Shown here one piece after another: positions 53,160 through 62,741 of a DNA stretch of 64,000 nucleotides. Source of the DNA: Candidatus Villigracilis saccharophilus. Lineage in GTDB: Bacteria; Chloroflexota; Anaerolineae; Anaerolineales; Villigracilaceae. The stretch is from contig JADJNA010000018.1 in NCBI GenBank assembly GCA_016709305.1, forward strand, positions 1 to 64,000. The letters are read 5' to 3'. A program made the position numbers and the translations under genes. Under the pieces are notes generated by a model. The model did no database searches. It had not been told where the DNA came from and saw nothing but the letters and a program-made list of their open reading frames with translations. Numbering within the stretch: the stretch's first letter is position 1; each line of letters opens with the position of its first letter.

Positions 53160-54119
53160 TTAAGGCAGAAAAGCAGGGTCAATTAATTCCAGCGGGTCTA
53201 GCTGCTGCGCCAAAACTCCAATTGAAATCAAATATTCTGAAGTGCGCTGTGTAACCGCGTAGATCGAATTTTCATCCTGTATATTGAACAGGGCTTTGTT
53301 TTCCTCCAAAGAAAACAACTTTAGATTTTCATCCGGCAGGATCTTTAAATTAAGGTATTGGGTCGCGATGGCTTGAGTTTCCTGCGGGTTTCTAAGGCGA
53401 TATTCCACAGCCTCGAACCAGGCTTTCAGGAAAGCTTGAATGTCTTCGGGCCTGTCATCCACGATCGACGCGCTGAAGACAATCATATACGGAAAGAGTC
53501 GTGTTTTTTCATTCGGGTATATTATTTTATTCCCGTTTAAAAGAGATTGAGACAAATAGGGTTCCCTTGTATAAACCGCCTGAACCTGGCCATTTTTTAG
53601 GGCATCGAACGCGTTTTCCGGCTTGATGTTTGCGAGATTGATATCACCTGGGTTCATTTTTACACTTTGTAACATGTTTGCGATAGCGATCTCATATTGA
53701 GAACCAAGCAGAACCCCAACGGTTTTTCCTTTTAGATCTTCTATACTGTTTATATCAGGTCCGGTAATGATGGCGTCCGCGCCGCCGTCATCAGATACGC
53801 CGACCACTTTCATATGAGCGTTGCGATTTATGTTGATCGTATCTTCTGCTGTGATGAGAGCACCATCAATTTGTCCGGACGCAAGATTTGAAAATGTTTT
53901 GGAAAAAAACTCGTTATAAACCGGTTCAACTTCCACTCCATATTTTTCGAACAGACCTTTCTCCTGGGCGACCAGAAGTGTATAGTCACCCCACCATTGT
54001 GTATATGCAACACGCAAGGGAGAGCGGGAAGGTTTTTCCGCCTTAAGTATCGCACAAGCCCCAAGGTATGGAATGATTGCTATGATTAGAGCGCTTTTCA
54101 AGACAAGATTTCTATGCAT
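53160..54119 (-). CDS. NMT1/SsuA-like substrate-binding lipoprotein, orphan
   Basis: The 319-aa protein has a lipobox LGAC (acylated Cys near 22). The type 2 periplasmic binding fold of the NMT1/THI5/SsuA group starts RVAYTQWWGDYTLLVAQEKG and contains FSNLASGQIDGALITAEDT, DLKGKTVGVLLGSQYE, and ALKNGQVQAVYTREPYLSQS. Family members bind sulfonates, nitrate, thiamine precursors or similar small molecules. No ABC permease or ATPase is encoded anywhere in the window. It sits between receptor genes with 15-18 bp spacings. A co-receptor role, delivering ligand to the Cache domains, is therefore more plausible than uptake, but this is inference. Confidence 0.88.
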   Translation of the reverse strand: MHRNLVLKSALIIAIIPYLGACAILKAEKPSRSPLRVAYTQWWGDYTLLVAQEKGLFEKYGVEVEPVYNEFFSKTFSNLASGQIDGALITAEDTININRNAHMKVVGVSDDGGADAIITGPDINSIEDLKGKTVGVLLGSQYEIAIANMLQSVKMNPGDINLANIKPENAFDALKNGQVQAVYTREPYLSQSLLNGNKIIYPNEKTRLFPYMIVFSASIVDDRPEDIQAFLKAWFEAVEYRLRNPQETQAIATQYLNLKILPDENLKLFSLEENKALFNIQDENSIYAVTQRTSEYLISIGVLAQQLDPLELIDPAFLP

Positions 54120-54134
54120 TGTGGAGCCTGTATT

Positions 54135-55866
54135 TTATCCTGCCATACCCAATTCTATGGATGCTGGTTCGATTTGAACGAGCACGTCAGATCCGCCGAG
54201 TGCACGGCTTAGTTCCTGGGCAGCTGTTTGTAAAATTGTTTCAAATCTTGTGGATGCGTTGATCCTGGAGGAGATATCGGTTGTGACTCTCTCTATATCT
54301 GCGCGATGCTGTGCGGTCTGGATTAAGAGGGCTGTTTCGATGGCGATTGAGAGACGGTCTGCTACAGATTCGGCAATATCAGCATCATCACTTGTTAATT
54401 CTTGATGTTGTTTGGTGTGTAGATTCATGATGCCGATCGTTCTCCCGCGCAACCGAATTGGAATTGCAAGGTTTGAGTTTCCGTTTTCTTTATTTGATAT
54501 GACCGGCCGCCCAAGTTTTACAGCCTCCTGAATATATTCACCAGTTAAGGGTTGTTCCAGACGGGAGACGGTTGATCCTTTTAATTGAAAACCCAGCCCC
54601 AATGATTTGGACTGCATCACCTCCCATGAATTGCGTGTAAATTCGCCGAAGGTACTTTGCGATTCCGCTAACGATTTACGGGCTTCTTCAAGAATAAGTG
54701 TGTTGTTGAGTGTAATTGCCACCTGGTCAGCCAGGGTTGTTAACACCTCAACATCATCGTGGCTAAAGGCGTTTGCCTCAGTACTTTGTACGTCCAAAGC
54801 GCCAATGATTTGCCCGGAATATCGAAGAGGCATCGTGATTTCGGAGCGGGTATTGGGAAGATTGGGATTGTCGAAGTACGCGGCATCACTTCCAACATCC
54901 AGCGCGATGCGCGTTCGTCCAGTAGCAGAAACCAGGCCGACGATGCCGGTCTGCCCAACCTTTAATTTATGACCTTTTTCCAGCATCTTTTGTCCGCCTT
55001 CACTATTTGATGCGCGCAGCACAGCGAATTCACGTTCTTTATCCAACAGGAAAATTCCGGTGTGATAAGTGTTGAATTGTTCACTGATCACCTGGGTGAT
55101 ACGCGGCATAAGCGTATCCAGATCCTGGATAGACGAAATCGCTTTTACTACCTGTGAAATGGCCTCAAACTGACGCGCGCGCCGTAAGTTGAATTGGTTC
55201 GCGGTATCTAGATCTGCGGTACGCTGGTTTACGCGTTCTTCAAGCGACTGTCTTAATTCGCTCAGTTCGCGATTTTCCGCCAATTGAATTTTTTCATTTA
55301 TCTTCAGTCTGTTAATCGTTTCAGTAAGGCGATTGATCAACACCTGAATGACGCCAGCACAGCCAATAAGTACAATCACGATGATGATCGCATCGTCAAC
55401 CCCAACTTTTGTAACTGCTCTTCCAGTCCGTAGATCCATTATTGCGATACCAAGGGCGGTAATGACTGCGATCGGTGCAACCAGCCAGATGCCCAGGCGG
55501 CCCAAGCAATAAAGCGGCAATCACAAAAACGAAGGGAAGACCAACGATGGATATGTCGCGCAAACCGTTCGTGCCGCTCGCAATGATCGCAATTGCTGCA
55601 ATGAGCGCCAGGGGCACGATTAATTTGGCCATGCCTACTTTGCCGCGAACCGCCAAAAATAAAGAGATGATCTCGAGAATCAGGGTAATGCTTAATGTGA
55701 TCAGAGCCGGTATATTCCGAGATTCGTCCCCAAAGAGACCAATCACCAGCGGCAGGAGAAAAATATTAATAACAATAACAAATATAAGAATGTTCCGTGT
55801 CATTTGAATGAATGACGGATTATTATCTTCTTCGTCTCTAAAATAATTCAGTAACCTGGAAAGCAT
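54135..55866 (-). CDS. Membrane receptor with tandem GAF domains (receptor 3), frameshifted
   Basis: Two overlapping frames (55396-55866 and 54135-55520) combine to one protein of about 576 aa. The N-terminal frame ends its helices at VFVIAALLLGPP; removing one G from the ggg at about 55498-55505 gives AALLLGRLGIWLVAPIAV and rejoins the second frame. About six helices (20-190) are followed by a coiled coil (SLEERVNQRTADLDT). GAF1 carries RIALDVGSDAAYFDNP, the linker has SWEVMQSKSLGLGFQL, and GAF2 has LAIPIRLRGRTIGIMNL. There is no output domain. Start ATG 55866 follows aggag. Confidence 0.85.
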
Positions 55867-55883
55867 ATTCCGTCTCCTGGTAT

Positions 55884-57224
55884 TTAGACCTTGGGTAAAT
55901 CATCTGATGCGAATTGAACAACCACTTCCGCGCCCGGTAGTGTATTACCCAATTCCTGAATAGTTGTTTGAACAATATTTTCAAGGTTAACCAAACCGCC
56001 AATCTTTGCGGAGATTTGACCGATCGTACGCTCCTTTGTTGCGCGCTTTTGCGCTTCCTGAAGCAGGCGCGCACTTTCGATGGCAAGGGCTGTGCGTTCG
56101 GCTGTGGCTTGCGCGATGGCAATTTCATCCTCAGTCCAAACGCGACTTGAATCGGACGCGCTTATTTTGATTGCGCCAATCAGGGCTCCGCGCAGTATGA
56201 GGGGGACTGCCAGACTGTGACTTCGTAGCTTATCGTAGGGGCTTAATGTTCTAGCCTCTATGCCGTCAAAGTAATATCCTTCCACCGGATGCCTGTTCAT
56301 GAACTGTTGCCATTGCTGTTCACCCATTTGTTTGGAAGAAGCCTCTGCCTGTCCAAGCGCTTCGCGTAATTGCTGGTAAGAGCGGGCATTTTGAATGGCG
56401 ATACTAACCTGGTCCGCCAGTGTGGAGAGGACGCTTATGTCTTCCTGTGAGAAGGCGTTTGTTTTTGTGCTTTGCACGTCCAATGCGCCAAATAATTCAG
56501 TGCCAATGCGCAGGGGGAGGGCGATCTCGGAATGTGTTTCAGGGAGGTCGGGATTATCGAAGAAAACAGCATCCTGCCCAACGTCCAATGCGACGCGCGG
56601 CTGCCCGTAATCAGTCACAAATCCAACAATCCCCGTCCCGCCCACACGCATACGGTGATTTCGTTCGAGCATTCTTTTTCCCCCAGGGCTATTTGAGGCG
56701 ACAAGTACAGCAAATTCGCTGCTGTTGTCCAATAGAAATATGCCGATGTGATAAAAACCGAATTGTGTTGAAATGGCTTCAGTGACCTGTGAAAGAAGTG
56801 TTTCCAGCGTTTGGGTAGAGCTGATGATACGGGCTACGCGCGCGACGGCTTCGAATTGCGCGGTACGACGCAAGTTTCCTTCGTTGGCCCTTTCTAGATC
56901 CTGTGTTCGATCTGATACGCGTTTTTCAAGATCGAGATTTAAAGATTCCAACTGGTTAACCGCGTCGTTTGTCTTTGCCATCTGTTCATAAAGCGGGACG
57001 ATGGCAAACCGATAGACAATCGGAGAAACGATCAATATCAGTATGGTTGCATCGAACAGGGTTCCTGTAACCGGCGGGAGCGGAGGCACTGTAAAAAACA
57101 CGACCATGATGGCCAGCTCTACAAAAAAGATCGAGAGGATTAATATGGCTAGCGCGCGGTTGGGCGAAGTATTCCCTTTATTTTTTTTCAGCATGCCTTG
57201 CTCCAGATTTGAGAGATCACTCAT
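55884..57224 (-). CDS. Two-helix membrane receptor with tandem GAF domains (receptor 4)
   Basis: The 446-aa protein is a short version of the family: two helices (about 25-47 and 54-76) with almost no external domain, a coiled coil (LEKRVSDRTQDLER), GAF1 (RVALDVGQDAVFFDNP, ALPLRIGTELFGALDVQS), the linker QWQQFMNRHPVEGYYF, and GAF2 (VPLILRGALIGAIKI, WTEDEIAIAQATAERTALAI). The tail is LGNTLPGAEVVVQFAS. It has no output domain. Its ATG overlaps the stop of receptor 5 by 8 bp, indicating translational coupling. Confidence 0.9.
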   Translation of the reverse strand: MSDLSNLEQGMLKKNKGNTSPNRALAILILSIFFVELAIMVVFFTVPPLPPVTGTLFDATILILIVSPIVYRFAIVPLYEQMAKTNDAVNQLESLNLDLEKRVSDRTQDLERANEGNLRRTAQFEAVARVARIISSTQTLETLLSQVTEAISTQFGFYHIGIFLLDNSSEFAVLVASNSPGGKRMLERNHRMRVGGTGIVGFVTDYGQPRVALDVGQDAVFFDNPDLPETHSEIALPLRIGTELFGALDVQSTKTNAFSQEDISVLSTLADQVSIAIQNARSYQQLREALGQAEASSKQMGEQQWQQFMNRHPVEGYYFDGIEARTLSPYDKLRSHSLAVPLILRGALIGAIKISASDSSRVWTEDEIAIAQATAERTALAIESARLLQEAQKRATKERTIGQISAKIGGLVNLENIVQTTIQELGNTLPGAEVVVQFASDDLPKV

Positions 57225-59526
57225 TTTCGCCGCCTATCTCGACCATAATCTGGGTCCCGCTAATTTGAATGCCCAGCTCTCTAATGGCAGTTTTTAAAAT
57301 CGTCTCGATTTCAGTCCCTGCACCGATCTTCGCAGAGATTTGACCAATTGCTTGTTCGCGCGCGGCTCGTCTTTGTGAATCTTCCAACAAGCGGGAGTTT
57401 TCCAATGTAAGCGCGGCGCGGTTGGCGGCTGCCTGGGCGATGGCAATCTCCCCTTCGGTCCAGGCATGATGCGGATCCTCCTGTTCCAATCCGATCACGC
57501 CGATGACCTGGTTGAGTAGCATTAACGGGATCATCAATGTGTTTTTCGTCCCGACGGCATTCTGACCAGTAATAATTGGTCTCCCATTCCCCAGTTCTTT
57601 TAGTAATTCGAACGGAAGATTTTGCGGTATGGATGTTACCTTTAATCCATCATATTCATAGGCGGGATTTTCTCTCAGGCTGATCGCAGATTGCCACGCC
57701 TGCTGTGTATGCATCCGGTTTGTCTTGGTGAGTTCGCTCAACATCCCTGTAACCTGTTGAGCGAGTTGGGCATTTTCAATAGCCGCAGATAGTTGATCGG
57801 CAAGAATTTGCAGTGTTTGAATGTCACGGTCGCCAAAAGCGTTAGGTATGACCGCTTGAATATCCAAAGCGCCGATCGTAAGGCTGTGACTCCGCAGAGG
57901 CAGCGTAATCTCCGAGCGTGTCTCCGGTAGATACGGATTCCCAAAATGGACGGCGTCTTTGCCAACGTCGAGTGCGATATAGGCCTGGCCGGTTCGGGTT
58001 ACATTCCCAACCAGACCCGTTTGTCCCACTTTTAATTTGTAGTTGTTTTTTAGCATTTTTTCAGCAGCAATACTGCTGGCTGCCTGCAAGACAGCGTATT
58101 CATAGAGCTCATCTACAAGGAAGATTCCGACATGGTAATATTTCAAACGTTCCTGAATTAAATTCACAGAAACATTGAGAAGCGTATCCATGTCACGGAT
58201 AATGGCAATTTCACGCGCAACATCGGCAATTGTTTCCAACTGCAAGGTGTTTTTTTGCAAATCGACTGTGCGCTCCTGAATTCGCTGCTCCAATCCCTGT
58301 AATAAAGATTGAACTTGAACGGTCATTGAGTTGAAGGCAATAGCCAGGGTCCCAATTTCATCCGAAGTTTTTACCTGGGCACGAGCGCTGAAATCACCCT
58401 GGGAAATTAAATTGGCAACCTTTGCGAGCGCGGCAATGGGGTTTGTCAATGCTCTTGCGATCAAAGTGGCGATAACGGCTGCAATAATTGAAGTGGCAAC
58501 CAATAAAATAATATTGGAATTGATTTGTTTTTGAACATCCGCTAGAAAAAGAGAGGTGGGGCGGCTGTATGCAACGGTCCAGGGTTGAGTTCTCAAGAAC
58601 GCCACCGCGATGCTGTCATCTCCCGCTGTATTTGGGGAAATTTCGGTTTGGAAAAACGGTTGCTGCGCGGCATTGTCAAGCGCCAGGTCTAGATCAAGAT
58701 AATTAGTGGCCTGTTCTTCGCGCGAAGTATTTAAAAAGCGTTTGGTGTCCACGGCTAGTAAATAATCGGGAAGTTCAAGTGGAATGATCGATTTCAAAAT
58801 AAGGTCAGGGTTTTTGGTATCTGCCATGCGGATATTGAGTTGGTCCAGCAGCAAAACGGAAGCATCAGTAGTTTGCCCAACGCTTTCCGTGATTACTGCT
58901 TGCAAAACCGCAGAGTTGTATTTTGCGCGCAAGACACCGATGAAGTCACCGTTTTTGTTTAATATCCTGGCTGCAAATTGGATGATGGTGGTTGTTTCAT
59001 CGGAATAGGTTACGGCAGTGACTACTGGTCTCTCCGAAAATCGTACTTGTGAAAAATATACTTCTCCCGATTCGTCTGTGGAAATGCCGACCCCAGCACT
59101 GTCTAATAGGATCTTCCCATCAGAATCTATGAGGGCGTAGGAGATTAGGTTGACGGGATCTTTCCCGCTAATTTTTTCAAGAAGATCACGGGCTTTGGCT
59201 TGTTCAATATTTCCAGCCTGTTCAGATCGTGCCAGCGCGAGATATTCTGAAAAGTCGGAAAATTGGGATTCGATCTGGATTGAATTTAACGTTGACTGAA
59301 TAAAGGTGTCAAGACTGTTGGCGGTTTGCTGCGCGCTTGATCTCAGGGAAACTTCAGCCCCTTTTGTGAGCGCTTGCTGTGTCTGGGTGATGTTGCGTGT
59401 TGAAACAATAATTAGCGGAGTCAAAGCGATGAATAGCATCGAAAACACCAGCCGTGTTTGCAGAGAGATGTTTCTGATCCGATTGCCCGAAAAATATTGA
59501 GCCTGTTTTGATTCGCGTTGACTCAT
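57217..59526 (-). CDS. dCache-HAMP receptor with tandem GAF domains (receptor 5)
   Basis: The 769-aa protein has an N-terminal helix (about 24-46), an extracytoplasmic dCache-like domain (50-335, with ISYALIDSDGKILLDSAG and FIGVLRAKYNSAVLQAVI), a second helix (340-360), HAMP (LAKVANLISQGDFSARAQ, DEIGTLAIAFNSMTVQV), a coiled coil (LEQRIQERTVDLQK), GAF1 (YIALDVGKDAVHFGNP) and GAF2 (WTEGEIAIAQAAANRAALTL). It resembles a methyl-accepting chemotaxis protein in which the signalling domain is replaced by two GAFs. No output domain is visible. It lies 1 bp from receptor 6. Confidence 0.9.
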   Translation of the reverse strand: MSQRESKQAQYFSGNRIRNISLQTRLVFSMLFIALTPLIIVSTRNITQTQQALTKGAEVSLRSSAQQTANSLDTFIQSTLNSIQIESQFSDFSEYLALARSEQAGNIEQAKARDLLEKISGKDPVNLISYALIDSDGKILLDSAGVGISTDESGEVYFSQVRFSERPVVTAVTYSDETTTIIQFAARILNKNGDFIGVLRAKYNSAVLQAVITESVGQTTDASVLLLDQLNIRMADTKNPDLILKSIIPLELPDYLLAVDTKRFLNTSREEQATNYLDLDLALDNAAQQPFFQTEISPNTAGDDSIAVAFLRTQPWTVAYSRPTSLFLADVQKQINSNIILLVATSIIAAVIATLIARALTNPIAALAKVANLISQGDFSARAQVKTSDEIGTLAIAFNSMTVQVQSLLQGLEQRIQERTVDLQKNTLQLETIADVAREIAIIRDMDTLLNVSVNLIQERLKYYHVGIFLVDELYEYAVLQAASSIAAEKMLKNNYKLKVGQTGLVGNVTRTGQAYIALDVGKDAVHFGNPYLPETRSEITLPLRSHSLTIGALDIQAVIPNAFGDRDIQTLQILADQLSAAIENAQLAQQVTGMLSELTKTNRMHTQQAWQSAISLRENPAYEYDGLKVTSIPQNLPFELLKELGNGRPIITGQNAVGTKNTLMIPLMLLNQVIGVIGLEQEDPHHAWTEGEIAIAQAAANRAALTLENSRLLEDSQRRAAREQAIGQISAKIGAGTEIETILKTAIRELGIQISGTQIMVEIGGENE

Positions 59527-59527
59527 A

Positions 59528-61308
59528 TCAACCTTTTGTTATGTTTTGTTGCAGTTTTTTACTATCATTTGCGGCATCACCTTGAATCGGTGCGCCGAGC
59601 TGAATAAAGGAGCGGGTTGCGCCTAGTGCCTGTCCAAGTTCTTGGACAGTGATTTGCATGATGTGCTTGAAATCTGTGGAAGCGCTGATCTGAGTCGTGA
59701 TATGCGCAATGGTTTCTTCCTGATCTGCACGGCGGACCGTTTCTTCAAAAAGGCGCGCATTTTCCAGGGCCAGTGCCGCCCTATCTGAGATGGATTGAAC
59801 CACCATGACCTCATCCTCTGTCCATCTTCTTTTTTCATCTGCTGCTTGGATATGAATGACACCGATGACCTGTTCTCGAAACTTAACTGGAACTGACAAA
59901 GTGGCAGGATTGCCTGTTGAAGGATGGGCAAAAACGGAGGTTTCGCCGGTGGCGATGGTTTTTTCAAAAATTGTACTATCTGTAATCTGCGAATCCGAAA
60001 TCGTTCCATCTGGAAGATATGCGTATCCCTTTGTTTTAGATTCCGGATTATGCGAGTAGAAGGTGTGTTTGTTTTTTGATTTGGCAGGGAGAACTCTGAA
60101 CGATGACCGGTCAGCACATTATCGATCAAAATTGCGATTTGGTTGGCAAGCGTGCTTAAGAGATTTGCATCATCCTCGCTGAAAGCAGAGGACAGGGTGC
60201 TTTGCATATCCAGCACACCGATTACGTTTACGCCGTATTTAAGGGGCAATGCCATTTCAGACTTGGTTTCTGGAAGATTAGGATTGTTGAAGAAAACCGC
60301 GTCTGAACCCGTGTCAAGCGCGATGCGCGGACGTCCACTTTGCGAAACATATCCAACGATGCCTGTTCCACCCAGCTTGAGTTGATGACGGCGCTCAAGC
60401 ATTTTTTGCCCTCCCAAGCTGCTTGTGTTTGCAGCGCGTAGATGCGCGTACTCGCGATTCTCGTCAAGCAGGAAAATACCAACATGGTAAAACCCAAGTT
60501 TTTCGCTGATCGAATCTGCTATAAGTGTGAGCAATTCCTTTGGTCGCTTATCAATTGCGGCAGAGATATCCCGGGACAACTCCGAAATGGTCTGCAAGCG
60601 CAGCGCCCGAGACTCGATCTGCTGATTTGCATCACTTAGTTCGCGGGTCCGTTCTTCCACACGTTTTTCAAGATTTGTTTTTATTTCTTGCAATTCGGAA
60701 TTTGTAGTGCGGATCTCAAGTAGGCGCAGGTTTTCCAGATTTGCGCGAAATACGAGAATGCCGTATAGAATTACGCCGGTAAAGAAAATGATTCCCCCGA
60801 TTTGAGACATATCGCTTATGGAGGCGGGGGTTTTTGAATACAGAGGGGCAAGTACTGCGGCAATTGTTGAATATATCGCAAGAAATCCAAAGGTCCTTAA
60901 ACTGGAAAGCGCACTTGCAACAATCAAGGCAATAGGAACGATTGTGTATATGGTCGTTGAAAACTCAGGCGCAATTCCAAGCAGCAATGCTAAAAAAGGT
61001 GTGGTTAGAAAGCCAAAAGAAAAGATAAATGTGCCAGTATTGGGGAATTTGGTTTTGCCTAAAATGTAGGAAGACAATGAAATTACAAGCATGTACTCGA
61101 AGATAAAAACTGATTCTGGGCGGGCAAGTAATCCAAGAGTGAATGCTGCTATCAGAACGAGAGTGATCACATTCAGCAATTGAACGCGCCTTATGTAACC
61201 CAATTCGTGTATGGATGGATGGGGCGCCATTAATTTCTGCCCCAACCGTTTTACGGAATCGGCAAGAGATCGTTGATTATTATCTAAAGGCTGTTGGGTC
61301 GTTGACAT
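59528..61308 (-). CDS. Membrane receptor with tandem GAF domains (receptor 6), frameshifted
   Basis: The frame starting at ATG 61308 leaves homology after IDNVLTGHRSEFSLP. One added base near 60080-60100 continues as KSKNKHTFYSHNPE and then GYAYLPDGTISD and GAF2 (VPVKFREQVIGVIHI, WTEDEVMVVQSISDRAALAL), ending at 59528. The full length is about 593 aa. About six helices lie at 40-190, followed by a coiled coil (LEKRVEERTRELSD) and GAF1 (RIALDTGSDAVFFNNP, ALPLKYGVNVIGVLDMQS). The inter-GAF linker is shorter than in the relatives and lacks the conserved tryptophan. No output domain is present. Confidence 0.83.
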
Positions 61309-61310
61309 CT

Positions 61311-62727
61311 TTATTCTCTCGCCTTTTTATTATCATTGGAGTTGCTTGACTCTCCCATATTTTCCAATAATTGAAATGAGACAGAAGCATTTCCAATGGT
61401 CTGACCAAGCTCCAGAACTGTCTCGCGCATAATGGTTTCCGTGTTTGAGTAGGCACTGATTCGTGCGGAAATATCCGAAACCAGCGATTCGCGTGCGGCC
61501 CGCTGCTGGGATTCTTCTGTATAGACGCGCGCTTTCCAAGGCTCCACTTAATTGTTCTGATAATGCGATCGCAAGAATGATTTCTTCCTGTGTCCATGCT
61601 TCTGAAATTTCATTTTTCTTTAACCGAATGGCGCCAATGATGAGTCCGCGTATTTTGACTGGCACTGTAACCGTTAAATTGTCGCTGCCAATTATGATAT
61701 CGCCAGTTTCGACTGCCTTGGCAATGTTCGGCTCAAGTTTTTCGGCGTTAATTTGAACTGTGCCCGGTGATGTGGCAAGATAATCAATCCCCGCCTGATT
61801 TTGCAAAATTTTGCCCCATGCTTCACGACTGACATCGCCGAAGAGAACCTTCGAAGATTCCAAAGCCTTTTCGGTCTCACTGAATAAGTTCGCATTCTGA
61901 ATGGCGATCGCAAGTTGTTCGGCCATGATCTGCAAAGTGGAGATATCCTCCTCTGTGAAGGCCTGCGATTCGGTGCTTTGAACATCCAATGCCCCAAGAA
62001 TTTGACCGCTTGCAACAAGCGGGAGTGCCATTTCAGAGCGGGTCAGCGGAAGGTCTGGATTGTCGAAGTAGGTTGCATCTTTTCCAACGTCCAGTGCGAT
62101 GCGCGCTTTGACGGTTTCTGTCACATACCCAACAATGCCAGTTTCTCCTATTTTAAGTTTGTGGTTTTTTTCCAGCATGCGCTGTCCGCCAGCACTGTTT
62201 GCCGCGACTAAAACTGCGTATTCCTTGCGTTCATCCAGTAGAAAGATGCCAATGTGGTAATAACCAAAATTATCACGGATGAGGTGCGTCGTTTGTTGTA
62301 AGAGTTCAGAAAGATTGCGGTATGAAGTAATGTTCTTGCCGACATCTGCCGCCGCTCTTAATAAACGACTGCGGTGTTCGATCTCATTGGTCCGTTCTCT
62401 GACGCGTTCTTCAAGATTTGTCTGATATATTTTCAAATCATGCTCGCGATTGCTTAGCTCTTTATTGCTAGTTAGTAGCATATCCTGTTTGAAGCCGGCG
62501 TATCCGGCAAATAGACCGAGAAATAGAGGGGCAGTATCGATCAACCATAAGAGCGGTTCAGTACGCTGGATAATAATTATGGAAGAAATTTGTAACGGCA
62601 ACTGAGAAATCAATAATTTCAAAAAAGTTCCGGCGATGGGGAATAAGAATCCAAACGATGCGCCAATCAATGCGTAACGCTGTGTCTCGCTGATTTTCAT
62701 GCGGGCAGGTTTCTTCTCCAAAGCCAT
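61311..62727 (-). CDS. Membrane receptor with tandem GAF domains (receptor 7), frameshifted
   Basis: From ATG 62727 (MALEKKPARMK) the frame covers helices at about 17-40 and 55-75, a coiled coil (LEERVRERTNEIEH), GAF1 (RIALDVGKDATYFDNP, ALPLVASGQILGALDVQS) and most of GAF2 (VPVKIRGLIIGAIRL). At about 61525-61545 homology leaves the frame after SGALESARLY and resumes one base later as TEESQQRAARESLVSDISA, ending at 61311. A net +1 or -2 change in a gcgcgc stretch explains it. The linker AWGKILQNQAGIDYL is a variant of the family motif. No output domain is present. Confidence 0.83.
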
Positions 62728-62741
62728 ATTCAATAAATTCC

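Noticed and set aside
59528..59899. Separate short GAF protein
   Set aside because: It is the C-terminal half of receptor 6 after a frameshift, with exact continuation of GAF2 homology.
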